A DNA stretch of 64,000 nt from Pectobacterium versatile (GCF_020166435.1 NZ_JAINZP010000021.1:1-64000); one strand, 5' to 3'. Positions 1-8,996 are shown, counted from the first letter of the stretch. A program made the numbers and translations. The notes: a model not told the origin generated them from the sequence alone.

Positions 1-20
1 CCACCTCATTTTAGGGGAAA

Positions 21-59
21 CACAGGGGGAGGTTCCCGCAGGGACGCCTCACCCCTGTG
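21..59. repeat. Long imperfect palindrome in the P4-like leader
   Basis: CACAGGGG at 21-28 is the exact reverse complement of CCCCTGTG at 52-59. Inside it GAGG (29-32) pairs with CCTC (47-50) and TCCC (34-37) with GGGA (41-44), giving one long hairpin. It lies upstream of the CI-like RNA, so it could be an operator or an upstream terminator of the satellite-phage leader. Function is inferred. Confidence 0.6.
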
Positions 60-223
60 GTCGCCCTGTGTATCTCGATCTGCCAGCGATGGGGCTTTCA
101 GCTCATTTCTGCGAGCACCATTCCAAAATCCGCTGTAATTCCACTGTAAATCCATCCACCCTCTTTCACGTTTTTTGCCGTTGGAATAGAGTCTCTGTGC
201 TGCGGCAACATCCGCAGCCGGGC

Positions 224-233
224 TTGGAACCCC
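224..233 (+). promoter_or_regulatory. seqA-like pairing site
   Basis: TTGGAACCCC is perfectly complementary over 10 bases to 342-351 inside the CI-type RNA. By analogy with P4 it would be the upstream target whose pairing with CI RNA causes early termination. Confidence 0.55.
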
Positions 234-292
234 GAATATCTCAAGACTGAAAAACACTTTGTTTTTTCAGGGGCTGCGTGCACACTCTTTAC

Positions 293-367
293 GGTGACGC
301 AGGCAGGGCAACCGCAAGGTTGACCGGTCTTCTTGAGAGCCGGGGTTCCAATCCTGTCTGTGTCACC
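293..367 (+). ncRNA. P4 CI-type immunity RNA candidate (tRNA-like fold)
   Basis: GGTGAC (293-298) pairs with GTCACC (362-367) to close the unit. Inside are the hairpin CAACC-GCAA-GGTTG (309-322) and a CCGG/CCGG stem (324-327 with 340-343), giving a cloverleaf-like outline. The segment GGGGTTCCAA (342-351) is the exact reverse complement of TTGGAACCCC at 224-233 upstream, and GGTTCCAA is complementary to TTGGAACC at 376-383 downstream. In satellite phage P4 the CI RNA carries seqB, pairs with seqA and seqC of the leader and terminates transcription, and its ends are matured by RNase P. The arrangement here matches that design. Homology to P4 CI is inferred from layout, not from an alignment. 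Confidence 0.65.
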
Positions 368-375
368 ACCCGAAT

Positions 376-383
376 TTGGAACC
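376..383 (+). promoter_or_regulatory. seqC-like pairing site
   Basis: TTGGAACC is complementary over 8 bases to 344-351 of the CI-type RNA and lies between that RNA and the start codon at 420. This is where P4 has seqC. The regulatory role is inferred. Confidence 0.5.
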
Positions 384-419
384 TTGTGTAGTGGCGGACT
401 TAATTATCTCAAGGAAAAA

Positions 420-761
420 ATGACCATGACGGACACTCACGCCACACCCGCTGACAGCACCATTACTATTTTCCGCGATCTGATAGCCAGCCTGCCTTTC
501 GCGCAGTTGGATGACGTTCAGCTCTGCGACCTCGGCGCGATTGCTGCCGAATCGGTTGAAGGCCTGTGCCACGGCCTGCATTACCTCGGCGACACGCTGC
601 AAAATGACGTTGAACTGCCGCAAGAGAGCCTCAGTCAACTCGGTGCGTGCCTCAACGCCACTGCGCACCTGATTCCGGCACTGCTGGAAATGTGCGAACA
701 GGCGGAACGTCACATTCGAACAGCAACACCAGTGGGCGATTCGCTTCTTACTACGCAGTAA
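420..761 (+). CDS. Small acidic protein of a P4-like prophage remnant
   Basis: A 113-residue acidic protein. ATG at 420 follows AAGG at 411-414; the open frame runs further upstream but there it overlaps the CI-type RNA, so the 420 start is preferred. The protein begins MTMTDTHATPADSTITIFRD and is largely alpha-helical in appearance, with no signal peptide or membrane span. It is the first and only gene after the immunity-type leader, the position of the kil/derepression genes in P4-like elements, so a role in satellite-phage regulation is plausible. I do not recognise the family with certainty. The rest of such an operon (replication protein, integrase) is not seen downstream: opposite-strand genes begin at 956, so this is a remnant or the edge of an element lying to the left. 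Confidence 0.7.
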   Translation: MTMTDTHATPADSTITIFRDLIASLPFAQLDDVQLCDLGAIAAESVEGLCHGLHYLGDTLQNDVELPQESLSQLGACLNATAHLIPALLEMCEQAERHIRTATPVGDSLLTTQ

Positions 762-782
762 AAACAATACTTTATGCTAAAT

Positions 783-830
783 AAGGGGACAATCATTCTC
801 TCCCCTTACCCTCTCTTTCTCAAGGAGAGG
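783..830 (+). terminator. Two hairpins after the prophage-remnant gene
   Basis: AAGGGG (783-788) pairs with CCCCTT (802-807), and CCTCTC (from 810) pairs with GAGAGG (825-830). They follow the stop at 761. No clear T-run follows, so termination is only a guess. Confidence 0.35.
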
Positions 831-903
831 AAGTAAGCACGGCACTTACCATTAACTGAATAAAAAAAGTAACCCATGTCGGTGATGCTGGTCAGTTGAA
901 AAT

Positions 904-941
904 AAAAAAAGCGCTAATGTCGTTCATACATTAGCGCTTTT
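904..941 (-). terminator. Bidirectional rho-independent terminator
   Basis: GCGCTAATGT (911-920) and ACATTAGCGC (928-937) form a 10-bp stem with a 7-base loop. A run of seven A precedes it and TTTT follows, so it can work on either strand. It mainly serves the minus-strand trio ending at 956. Confidence 0.85.
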
Positions 942-955
942 CTGCCAGATAAAAA

Positions 956-1786
956 CTATTTCAGATCGACCGTGAGTTCAGGTGCGCCAAAGCTCACTAC
1001 CGTGGCTTTCGAAGCCGCAAAATATTGCCGCCAGAAGACTTCAAGCTGCTGCATGATCTTGCCGGATCGATAATTGTTTTTCGAATCCGTATCAATCAGC
1101 CCTGCGCCCGCGATATACACATTCGCTCCGCCAAAATCTGCCACCAGATTTTGTTTGCTGGCACGCGCCAGCTCTTTTTCCGGCTCAAGCAAACGAATAC
1201 TGTTATTGCTGTAAAAGCTGCCAAATGCGCTGTTTTCCAGCATGTCGGACACCAACAGGACCGTTTTACTGCTTGCTGGCGTTTCTTTCAGATCGTCACC
1301 AATGCGCTTAAGACTATCCATGATTTCGCTTTTGGCGATGTTATCACCGCGCTCGGCGAAACTTTCCGCCATCTTCTTCCCAATGGTTTGTGCAAAGAAC
1401 TGCGTTTGTTGCACCAAACACCCATCCAGTGCTTTCAGGCTATCCATACCCAGACTGTTGCGCACCTTCTGGTCGGTGAACGGCATTTCCAGCTTGCCGT
1501 CGAAAACGCGCTTCATGTAGTTATCCTGCAACAACGCCGAGAACTGATACATCACCACATGATCGCCAGGCTGTACGTAACGTACGACTTGATTCCAGAT
1601 CGATTTTTTCAGGTCAACAGGCACCTTGACCGTCTGGTCGACAATCACCACCAGTTCCCGACCGCTGTCAGTTGGGCGATGTTGCTCCAGCTTGGCAAAA
1701 CTGTAGCAACTAGGGATATCGTTACGTTCCGCGGCCTGCGACATACAGGCTACCCCCAGCAACAGCAGCGAGAGTATCGTCCTCAT
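956..1786 (-). CDS. Exported von Willebrand A-like protein
   Basis: A 276-residue protein with a signal peptide (hydrophobic residues 4-14, likely cut after SQA or QAA near residue 18-19). The body reads like a vWA/Rossmann fold: a hydrophobic strand ending in IVDQT around D50, an amphipathic helix, and a second strand followed by SDMLEN. The MIDAS DxSxS is degenerate (D50-Q-T-V-K), so metal binding is doubtful. Two cysteines (about 27 and 123) could form a disulfide. The start overlaps the upstream gene by 4 nt (ATGA), so it is the last gene of a trio with the five-span membrane protein and the OmpA-like lipoprotein. I do not know a named function; a periplasmic partner of the other two is inferred. 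Confidence 0.75.
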   Translation of the reverse strand: MRTILSLLLLGVACMSQAAERNDIPSCYSFAKLEQHRPTDSGRELVVIVDQTVKVPVDLKKSIWNQVVRYVQPGDHVVMYQFSALLQDNYMKRVFDGKLEMPFTDQKVRNSLGMDSLKALDGCLVQQTQFFAQTIGKKMAESFAERGDNIAKSEIMDSLKRIGDDLKETPASSKTVLLVSDMLENSAFGSFYSNNSIRLLEPEKELARASKQNLVADFGGANVYIAGAGLIDTDSKNNYRSGKIMQQLEVFWRQYFAASKATVVSFGAPELTVDLK

Positions 1787-3426
1787 ACGTTCTCCTTCGG
1801 ACGCGCCTTATTCAGCAACGCCTGCACGCGCTGACGCTTCTGCAAGGACGCCAACGGCAGACCCAAATCGTCGGCAATTAACTGTAGCTCTTCCTCGCTA
1901 AACAACGTCAAATCACCCAGTTCATGAATGCGCTGCTTCTCGTCATCCGTCTCTGCCGTGCTGGCTGGCGCAGCCACAGGCTGAGCTACCGAGACAACGT
2001 CAACGACAGGAGGCGTCTGTACAGGTGCTACTTGGCTAACGGCCTCAACCGGCACGGGCTCAATTGGCTGAACGACAGGTTGAGCAATGGATGCCTTCGG
2101 CTGTACGGGTTCACTTGTCGCCTGTAAATGTGCATTCAACTCTGCGTTAGAGCGCGCTTTATCACGCAGCTTTCCGCTGATGTAATCATCAAACGTCGGC
2201 AACGTAGTAAGCGGTTCACTCTGGCCATTGGTGCGCTTCATCATCAGGCGATTTTGCAACGCAGTCAGCTTTTCTTGCCCATCGCGCTCCACACGTTCAC
2301 GCCGCATTGCGTGCCATGATGCAAATTCTTCAGAGCCGCTAAAATTGCCGATATATTTCGCCGCGGCTTTGGATTCAATCCCAGCAAACGAACGATAAAT
2401 ACCAATCAAAATACCAATCAGCTGCACACCAACAAAAATGACGGACAGAATAATGAACGTCAATTTGGAGGCGAATACACGGTTGTCCGTGATTTCTTGT
2501 GACGCTTGCGTATCCGCTCTGGCATTATCCGCCGCCGCACCAGTTGGGAGGTCAAACGGGGAAGCATCACTCGCTTGAACGACTTGTGAGAACGGCGAAC
2601 CATTCACCGCCTGAGTATCCATCGCATTGATGGTCGCCGCACGTACCAGATAGGCACCAACAGAGAAGAAAATAACCAGCGCCAATGCAACTGCCGTTGC
2701 CCAGTACTGCGGCTTAACGTGAACATTGTGCGTTACGCGGTTCAACATCTGGATGTAGTTCGGATCGTTGTCATCCAGACGGGTATTTTCCAGCGAGATT
2801 TCGTGGTTCTTGCTCAACCCTTTCGCAGAGCCGCTATGACGCGCTTCTGAATACCAGTAACGGATCTTTTTCAGCAGCGTGTTTTTATGCAGTTCGGATC
2901 CCATCAGGTGGGTAGCTGGCACCAGCACCACACCAATCAGAACGGAGATGACAATCGCCGAGAACTCTGCCTGATTGGCAGAAATGTTACTCGCGATAAA
3001 CGGCGAGAGTACCAAAGCGAAAATAAAGGCTTCGAGCAGAACTAACACCACACTGCAACCCCACAAGATGACGCCTGTCGGTTTGCGACCTCGTTCATCC
3101 ACCTTATTCAGGTAGTTGACACAACGCAGGTAAAAATCGGCATCCAGATTAGAGGTTTTATAATACTGCCAATATTTGGCGCAAATAGCCTCTTCCGCCG
3201 GATACCAAGCCAGTTTACCCGTGCCTTGACGACGCGGTTCATTCGCACGGGACAAACGGGACACGTGGCCAATCAGCGGCAAGCTGCTCATCAGGTTAAG
3301 GAAAAAGTAGCTGACCTGATCCCACCAGCGAATAAAGACCAGTACCAACGTCATTAGTGCCAATAATGGCCAGAAGATGTAGCGATAAAGCGAAATCGCC
3401 TCGGCGATGCTTTGAAATAATTCCAT
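1783..3426 (-). CDS. Five-span inner-membrane protein of unknown function
   Basis: About 547 residues from ATG at 3426, which has AAAGG eight bases upstream; the slightly longer TTG reading is less likely. Hydrophobic spans lie at roughly 16-35, 120-145, 152-175, 241-264 and 322-346. Two soluble stretches follow spans 3 and 4, and a long tail carries a proline/valine/alanine-rich linker (about 430-495). The extreme C-terminus is a helical, SAP- or Rho-N-like segment (LFSEEELQLIADDLGLPLAS). It lies 16 nt after the OmpA-like lipoprotein gene and overlaps the vWA gene by 4 nt, so the three are one transcription unit. No MotA-type motif is evident. Family unknown to me. Confidence 0.75.
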   Translation of the reverse strand: MELFQSIAEAISLYRYIFWPLLALMTLVLVFIRWWDQVSYFFLNLMSSLPLIGHVSRLSRANEPRRQGTGKLAWYPAEEAICAKYWQYYKTSNLDADFYLRCVNYLNKVDERGRKPTGVILWGCSVVLVLLEAFIFALVLSPFIASNISANQAEFSAIVISVLIGVVLVPATHLMGSELHKNTLLKKIRYWYSEARHSGSAKGLSKNHEISLENTRLDDNDPNYIQMLNRVTHNVHVKPQYWATAVALALVIFFSVGAYLVRAATINAMDTQAVNGSPFSQVVQASDASPFDLPTGAAADNARADTQASQEITDNRVFASKLTFIILSVIFVGVQLIGILIGIYRSFAGIESKAAAKYIGNFSGSEEFASWHAMRRERVERDGQEKLTALQNRLMMKRTNGQSEPLTTLPTFDDYISGKLRDKARSNAELNAHLQATSEPVQPKASIAQPVVQPIEPVPVEAVSQVAPVQTPPVVDVVSVAQPVAAPASTAETDDEKQRIHELGDLTLFSEEELQLIADDLGLPLASLQKRQRVQALLNKARPKENV

Positions 3427-3442
3427 ACTCAATACCTTTTAA

Positions 3443-4963
3443 TTAACTACGCATTGGGGTGTAGCTCGCGATGTATTCTTTGTTGTGATTGCTGTAGAAC
3501 AGTTGCCCTTGCTGCGCCTTACTGGCCTTTTTCGACACCAGTAAATCTACACAGGAAAGCGCCTGTTGTGTTTCATCTTGCAAATAAACCCGATACAGAA
3601 TGCTGTCTTCGCCCTCCCACGCGTTCGCCATCGCATTTAATGGCGCATCAGCTTTACGGTTGCCTTTGGACTGGTAATCGCGTGTGACATACACCTTCGG
3701 ATTTTCCACCACCGTGGCGTTATCACTCAGTACCTTAACGGGCGAGAGCGTAACCAGATGATTATTCACTAACCCCGCCCAGGCTCGACCATTCATGCCC
3801 GGCAGATATTCTCGGGTCTCGTGGGTTTCAACCGCTTTCCCGCTAGCCAGATTTTTGGCTTGTCCACTGACGCGCACATGATCTGCTACACAGCTTTTTA
3901 GCATGCTGCTGGCATTCGCTTCTGGAATCAGGCTAAACCCGCTGCTGCGTGGCTTGAGGCTCGCCGCCAGAACAGGCGTGGAGGAATTGACTGGCTGCCC
4001 GCCAAAATCAACAAAGCGCTGGCTGTTGGCTGGCTCGGCGGTTTTCTTCATGGCCGGCGCACCTGACGGCGATGGTGGGGCTGATGGCGTTACCTCCGCC
4101 GTCTGCGTTTCGACTTTACGAGTTGGTTCTGCTTTACGATTTGAAGATGATGTGGCTGGTTTCGGCTTACGGCTTGATGTAGAGGAAGCACTAGCGATCG
4201 ACGTAGCCTGCTCAGCCGTGCCATAACGCAGATAAGCAAGATTACTGCCCTCCTGCTCAAGCCTCTGTTTTAACAGAATTTCATTTGCCAGGCCTACAAT
4301 CTCGACCCGACGATTGGCAGTCCGCCCCGTTACCGTAGTGTTGTCGGCCACCGGACGCGCGGAACCCGCCCCCTGGAAGTAAAGTTTCTGCGCACTCAGG
4401 CCAGCTTGTTCAAGCACTCGGCCGACATTCTGCGCACGCTGTTCTGAAAGACGCTGGTTCCATTCTGCACTCCCAGTGGCATCCGTATGCCCTACAACCA
4501 GAATGACACCGCTTTGGTCTCCCTCTTTCATCGCTGTAGCAATCTTTTTGACCTGTCGCAATCCGTCCGTAGAAAGCTGAGCACTATTGGTATCGAACAT
4601 ACCACTATCCTGGACCTGAGCCACTAGCCCTACGGTTGCCGTACCGCTTTTTTCCTGAGATTGCAGAGAACGCGTTGTCATCGCGATATTCTCTTCCTGA
4701 GCAATTTTTGCCAGCGCTTCCTCACGGTTCTGCCAAACGTTCCCTAATGCACAACCAGCAGCACCTCCTAACAGCCCTCCCGCCACGGCTTTCTTGGCAT
4801 CACCAGTCACCAGATAGGTAATGCCGCCGCCTAACGCAGCGCCACCAATACAGCCAATCGCCGTACCATAGCTGCGGCCAGCATCATGCAAGGTCGCACA
4901 GCTCGTTGTCAGAGTTACAATGGCTGTAAGCAGGCTAATTCTTCTGACTTGATAATGCTTCAC
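3443..4963 (-). CDS. OmpA-family outer-membrane lipoprotein with glycine-zipper segment
   Basis: GTG at 4963 is chosen because AGGGG lies six bases upstream and the product then starts with a typical short lipoprotein signal ending TLTTSC; an ATG at 4987 in frame has no good ribosome site. About 506 residues. After the cysteine come glycine-rich zipper stretches (about 35-75) as in glycine-zipper lipoproteins. An OmpA peptidoglycan-binding domain follows (about 115-225) with GHTDATGS, RAQNV and NRRVEIV. Then come a low-complexity Ser/Pro/Lys linker and a C-terminal domain with two cysteines that I do not recognise. Such proteins anchor the outer membrane to peptidoglycan. It is the first gene of the minus-strand trio. 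The lipobox is slightly non-canonical (Leu at -4). Confidence 0.85.
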   Translation of the reverse strand: MKHYQVRRISLLTAIVTLTTSCATLHDAGRSYGTAIGCIGGAALGGGITYLVTGDAKKAVAGGLLGGAAGCALGNVWQNREEALAKIAQEENIAMTTRSLQSQEKSGTATVGLVAQVQDSGMFDTNSAQLSTDGLRQVKKIATAMKEGDQSGVILVVGHTDATGSAEWNQRLSEQRAQNVGRVLEQAGLSAQKLYFQGAGSARPVADNTTVTGRTANRRVEIVGLANEILLKQRLEQEGSNLAYLRYGTAEQATSIASASSTSSRKPKPATSSSNRKAEPTRKVETQTAEVTPSAPPSPSGAPAMKKTAEPANSQRFVDFGGQPVNSSTPVLAASLKPRSSGFSLIPEANASSMLKSCVADHVRVSGQAKNLASGKAVETHETREYLPGMNGRAWAGLVNNHLVTLSPVKVLSDNATVVENPKVYVTRDYQSKGNRKADAPLNAMANAWEGEDSILYRVYLQDETQQALSCVDLLVSKKASKAQQGQLFYSNHNKEYIASYTPMRS

Positions 4964-5690
4964 TCCATACCCCTCATCCTTAACCATCCCGAAACGCGAA
5001 AAATCCCAGCAAGCGAAATTTTTATCCCTTAATTAACAAATTCTTATGTCATTTTCTGAGAAAACCCGCCAAGCGCAGTGAAATATCCCACCGTAGCGTT
5101 TTCTCAATAATCAGAACGATTAATTAATTCGTCATTATTTTTTCCACACCTAACCGCCACCCAATATGAACAAAGCAGGCAAGGTACGAAATCAGTTTTT
5201 ATATTTATCTTATTGAATCAGCGTGAAAAATTAAGAAACTCACGCCTATGGATGTAAATCCGAGAGAGAGTATTTCGTATCGTAACAAAGGTGTCAACAA
5301 ACGGTTAAAGGGGGTGCATCCCAACTTAGCTCATTGAAATACAGATGCATTTTTTGTCATCTTAAAAAAACCATGCTTTTGTTGCCCATCACATTTCACT
5401 TACTCATTTTTTCTCAATAACAGTATCTATCCACTAAAAATACGACCCCATTTTTGTTGGGATCCCCTGCACTTCTCTATGCAATTTCATGCAGTAAAAT
5501 CCCTATCAGCCATATCTTCAGATCCGCTAAAGCTAGAAATAAGAAAAAATTAATCAGTGACGCGACCTGTATTTTTTCTGAAGTTAGCCGACTATTCTGA
5601 CATCAGTTAGCGAGGTCGTAGTCAGCGAGATGAGATAGACTAACGCTTCATATTTCGACGACATTCACCTTGCAGCGTAGGCAAACTCAT
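4964..5690. other. Intergenic region between divergent genes
   Basis: About 730 bases, AT-rich, between the minus-strand envelope trio and the plus-strand LysR gene. It must hold both promoters. I see no open frame worth calling, no clear operator and no repeat. Confidence 0.5.
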
Positions 5691-6686
5691 ATGGTTAAAC
5701 GCACAGTGTCCGCCAATAAATCGATCGATATGTACGCCGTCTATGTTTTTGTGACGATGGCGGAAGCAGGAAGCATGACGGCAGCCGCCGCGCGGTTAGG
5801 CCTGACGCCCTCTGCCATTTCGCAAACGATCCGGTTATTGGAAGAAGATTTCGGCGTCAAATTGGTTAACCGAGCTCGTCGCCCCTTTGTTCTGACGCCC
5901 TACGGCATTGCGTTGAAAAACCGCGGAGAGATCCTGACGGAGGAGATTGCTAATCTGAAGGCACAGGTGCTGGAGGCGGGGAAAGGGATCAAACCCGATT
6001 TGCGTATCGGCCTGGTAGATTCGTTTGCCATCACCTGCGGTTCGGTGTTTACCAAGAGTTTGATGAAGAGTTCATCGCAATTGCTGATTCGTACCGGGCT
6101 CAGCCCGCAACAGGGTGAAGCGCTAATGCGCCGCGAGCTGGATCTGATCGTCACCAGCGACCCGTTGATCGACAGCGATAGCGTGGTGCGTCATCAGCTG
6201 TTTTCCGAAGGCTATTTCATTATCACGCCACCGGATTACCGCAAACGCATCAAAACGGTTGAGGACATACGCGAGCTTTCCTCAGCGCTGCCGCTGGTGC
6301 GCTTTAACCGGAACTCGCAGATTGGGATGCAGATTGAGCGCTACCTGCGCCGCATCGATGTCCGCGTGCCGAACATGCTCGAATTTGATAATGCGGATAC
6401 CTTAACGTCGATGGTAGCGGCAGGTATCGGTTGGGCGGTAACCACCCCGCTCAGTTTCCTGCAATCCGTTGCACATTCCCGCGAGGTGCTGACGCATATG
6501 CCGGAACCAGTGAATATCAAGCGCTCGCTTTATATTGTCGGGCACCGTGATGAATACAGCGCCTTCTTTGAAGAAGCGTGCGATGTCACACATGACATTA
6601 TTAAAACCGTATTTATTCCGAAATTGAAAACGCTGAACCGTGGAATAGAAAAGCTGGTTGAGATCAACCCAGATAATACGGAATAG
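5691..6686 (+). CDS. LysR-type transcriptional regulator
   Basis: 331 residues from ATG at 5691 (TAGG about nine bases upstream); an in-frame TTG at 5670 is less likely. The N-terminal winged helix-turn-helix is clear (FVTMAEAGSMTAAAARLGLT, then PSAISQTIRLLEEDFG). It is followed by a linker helix and a periplasmic-binding-like effector domain starting near residue 95 with DLRIGLVDS. The sensed ligand and targets cannot be read from the sequence. Divergent from the envelope trio and upstream of aspA, but separated from aspA by the palindromic element, so control of either neighbour is only a possibility. Confidence 0.93.
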   Translation: MVKRTVSANKSIDMYAVYVFVTMAEAGSMTAAAARLGLTPSAISQTIRLLEEDFGVKLVNRARRPFVLTPYGIALKNRGEILTEEIANLKAQVLEAGKGIKPDLRIGLVDSFAITCGSVFTKSLMKSSSQLLIRTGLSPQQGEALMRRELDLIVTSDPLIDSDSVVRHQLFSEGYFIITPPDYRKRIKTVEDIRELSSALPLVRFNRNSQIGMQIERYLRRIDVRVPNMLEFDNADTLTSMVAAGIGWAVTTPLSFLQSVAHSREVLTHMPEPVNIKRSLYIVGHRDEYSAFFEEACDVTHDIIKTVFIPKLKTLNRGIEKLVEINPDNTE

Positions 6687-6696
6687 CCATTAGGGA

Positions 6697-6967
6697 TATA
6701 CCCTAAATAATTCGAGTTGCAGGACAAAACGTTAGCGTTTTGAACAACGCAAAGCGTTGACCCCGAAGGGGTGAGGCCACAAGGCCGAATAACGCGGCAA
6801 GAGAGAGAATCCCGATGAGCTTACTCAGGTAAGTGATTCGGGTGACTGACAAACCTGCCATAGGCAGGTTTGAACGCTGCTTGCAGCGGCCCCAACGGGG
6901 CGAGGCACACGCAAGTGTGCCGAGTAGCGTAGCCAACGCACATGTAGCTTGAAGTATGACGGGTATA
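6697..6967. repeat. Palindromic interspersed element (MITE-like), copy 1
   Basis: 271 bp bounded by TATACCC (6697-6703) and GGGTATA (6961-6967), with imperfect terminal inverted repeats that continue inward (AATTCGAGTTGCA against GTAGCTTGAAGTAT). The interior is a string of small hairpins: AAAACG-TTAG-CGTTTT, CAACGC-AAA-GCGTTG, CCCC-GAA-GGGG, GGCC-ACAA-GGCC, AACCTGCC-ATA-GGCAGGTT, CGCTGC-TT-GCAGCG, CCCC-AAC-GGGG and CACAC-GCAA-GTGTG. A second copy lies at 63494-63766 and a degraded one near 34878-34938. It encodes no transposase and is probably a non-autonomous mobile repeat that is transcribed into a structured RNA. Confidence 0.85.
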
Positions 6968-7205
6968 ACTATTAACGATTGGGAGACAGAATAATGGAGG
7001 AATATATCCACCACTAGCCATTTAACAATGCTAATTCCATGTTCGTCTCCCCGAGAACGCTTTTTAGTCATGATTTTATAAAAATCGTGATGGGTTGGTG
7101 TTACCTGAAAATCAAAAAACAGGAAAAACAAACCCTAAAAAAATCATAGTCTTAATATTGAAAACGATGCTATGTACATCGAACAAGAAAAAAGGAAGAG
7201 GAACC
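6968..7205 (+). promoter_or_regulatory. aspA upstream region
   Basis: About 240 bases between the palindromic element and the aspA start, AT-rich towards its 3' end. It presumably contains the aspA promoter. I could not place a confident FNR or CRP site. Confidence 0.4.
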
Positions 7206-8645
7206 ATGTCTACGAATATCCGTATTGAAGAAGACCTGTTAGGTACCCGTGAAGTCCCTGCTGATGCCTATTATGGTATCCATACGCTGCGTGCAATTGA
7301 GAACTTTTATATCAGCACTAGCACCATCAGCGATATTCCAGAATTTGTCCGCGCCATGGTGATGGTAAAAAAAGCGGCCGCGCTGGCGAATAAAGAACTG
7401 CAAACCATCCCACGTAAAATTGCCGATACCATCCTGCAAGCCTGTGATGAAGTGCTGAATAACGGTAAATGTCTGGACCAATTCCCTGTCGATGTCTATC
7501 AGGGCGGTGCGGGTACGTCAGTCAACATGAACACCAACGAAGTGCTGGCGAATATCGGTTTAGAACTGATGGGTCACCAGAAAGGTGAATACCAGTATCT
7601 GAACCCGAACGACCACCTGAACAAATGCCAGTCCACCAACGATGCCTACCCGACTGGCTTCCGTATCGCGGTGTACACCTCCATCCTGAAACTGGTTGAA
7701 GCGATTACCCAGTTGAGCGATGGCTTTGAGCGCAAAGCGAAAGAGTTCGAAAACATCCTGAAAATGGGCCGTACCCAGTTGCAGGACGCCGTGCCGATGA
7801 CCCTCGGTCAGGAATTCCACGCGTTCAACGTGCTGCTGAAAGAAGAAAACCGTAACCTGCTGCGCACCGCCGAGCTGCTGCTGGAAGTGAACCTTGGCGC
7901 CACCGCCATCGGTACGCGCCTGAACACGCCAGATGAGTACCAAAAGCTGGCCGTTCAACATCTGGCAAAAGTCAGCGGCCTGCCTTGCGTACCGGCTGAA
8001 GACCTGATCGAAGCCACCTCCGACTGCGGTGCTTACGTGATGATGCACAGCGCCCTGAAACGTGTAGCGGTAAAACTGTCGAAGATCTGTAACGACCTGC
8101 GCCTGCTGTCTTCTGGCCCGCGCACTGGCCTGAACGAAATCAACCTGCCGGAATTGCAGGCGGGCTCGTCCATCATGCCAGCCAAAGTTAACCCAGTCGT
8201 ACCAGAAGTGGTCAATCAGGTGTGCTTCAAAGTCATCGGCAACGATACCTGCGTCACCATGGCGGCAGAAGCGGGTCAATTGCAGTTGAACGTGATGGAA
8301 CCGGTTATCGGACAAGCGATGTTCGAATCCATCCAGATTCTGTCTAATGCCTGCTACAACTTGCTGGAAAAATGCGTCGACGGCATCACCGCCAACAAAG
8401 ACGTGTGTGAAGCTTACGTCTTCAACTCTATCGGTATCGTGACCTACCTGAACCCGTTCATCGGCCACCACAACGGTGATATCGTTGGGAAAATCTGTGC
8501 CGAAACCGGTAAGAGCGTGCGTGAAGTCGTGCTGGAGCGCGGCCTGCTCACCGAAGAACAGCTGGACGACATTTTCTCCATCCAGAACCTGATGCACCCA
8601 GCCTATAAAGCCAAACGCTACACCGACGAAAACGAAGCCGTTTAA
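7206..8645 (+). CDS. aspA: Aspartate ammonia-lyase (aspartase)
   Basis: 479 residues, the usual aspartase length. ATG at 7206 has GGAAGAGG just upstream, so a longer in-frame reading is rejected. It catalyses L-aspartate to fumarate plus ammonia in the cytoplasm, feeding fumarate to anaerobic respiration. The fumarase/aspartase signature [11 protein letters not shown] is at about 320-330; the serine of the SS-loop is the catalytic base in this family. The N-terminal [13 protein letters not shown] and the internal [10 protein letters not shown] match aspartase rather than fumarase. No dcuA follows; a terminator and an exporter operon do. Confidence 0.98.
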   Translation: MSTNIRIEEDLLGTREVPADAYYGIHTLRAIENFYISTSTISDIPEFVRAMVMVKKAAALANKELQTIPRKIADTILQACDEVLNNGKCLDQFPVDVYQGGAGTSVNMNTNEVLANIGLELMGHQKGEYQYLNPNDHLNKCQSTNDAYPTGFRIAVYTSILKLVEAITQLSDGFERKAKEFENILKMGRTQLQDAVPMTLGQEFHAFNVLLKEENRNLLRTAELLLEVNLGATAIGTRLNTPDEYQKLAVQHLAKVSGLPCVPAEDLIEATSDCGAYVMMHSALKRVAVKLSKICNDLRLLSSGPRTGLNEINLPELQAGSSIMPAKVNPVVPEVVNQVCFKVIGNDTCVTMAAEAGQLQLNVMEPVIGQAMFESIQILSNACYNLLEKCVDGITANKDVCEAYVFNSIGIVTYLNPFIGHHNGDIVGKICAETGKSVREVVLERGLLTEEQLDDIFSIQNLMHPAYKAKRYTDENEAV

Positions 8646-8665
8646 CTCTCGTTTGCTGTCACGCT

Positions 8666-8690
8666 GGCCCGGGGACAACCTGGGCCTTTT
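8666..8690 (+). terminator. aspA terminator
   Basis: GGCCCGGG (8666-8673) pairs with CCTGGGCC (8679-8686) around GACAA, followed by TTTT. It lies 20 bases after the aspA stop. Confidence 0.85.
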
Positions 8691-8996
8691 CCGACTCATT
8701 ATTTATTAGAAAATAATCATCGTTATTTACATCATAAAGTCCGGCACCACAGGTACTATTCCCCTTCCAATAATTTTTCCAATTTAACCCCTTATATTAT
8801 TTGAATAATTGGGGATTTAGACCAACACTAAATCATCTCCGAAAATAATACGGAATACATCACCCCCAATACGCGGTTTGTTTACCTGACGTTAGACACA
8901 TTTTTTACAGCCATTCTCACGATATGCAAACAGACAAGCCTTGTGCTTTTTGCCGCGGGCTTATTTTTATCAATTTGGCGGCATTTGGGTAAAAGG
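8691..8996 (+). other. Intergenic region before the exporter operon
   Basis: About 300 AT-rich bases holding the presumed promoter of the exporter genes. Nothing else recognised. Confidence 0.4.

Noticed and set aside
68-250. 60-codon plus-strand open frame in the P4-like leader
   Set aside because: It overlaps the seqA-like site and lacks a ribosome site; coding cannot be supported.
293-367. A tRNA gene at the left end
   Set aside because: The outer stem and T-arm-like loop resemble a tRNA, but no proper D-arm or anticodon stem-loop is present; the complementarity to flanking sites favours a CI-type RNA.
956-4963. Zorya defence operon
   Set aside because: There is an OmpA-like protein, but no MotA-like ZorA with its long coiled coil and no cytoplasmic ZorC/D or helicase.
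6697-6967. CRISPR array or ERIC element
   Set aside because: The hairpins inside the repeat are not equal units with spacers, and the length and ends do not match ERIC (about 127 bp).
7560-8699. Long minus-strand open frame (379 codons) opposite aspA
   Set aside because: It mirrors aspA codons, is rich in H/Q/V/F as antisense frames of GC-rich genes are, and has no ribosome site.
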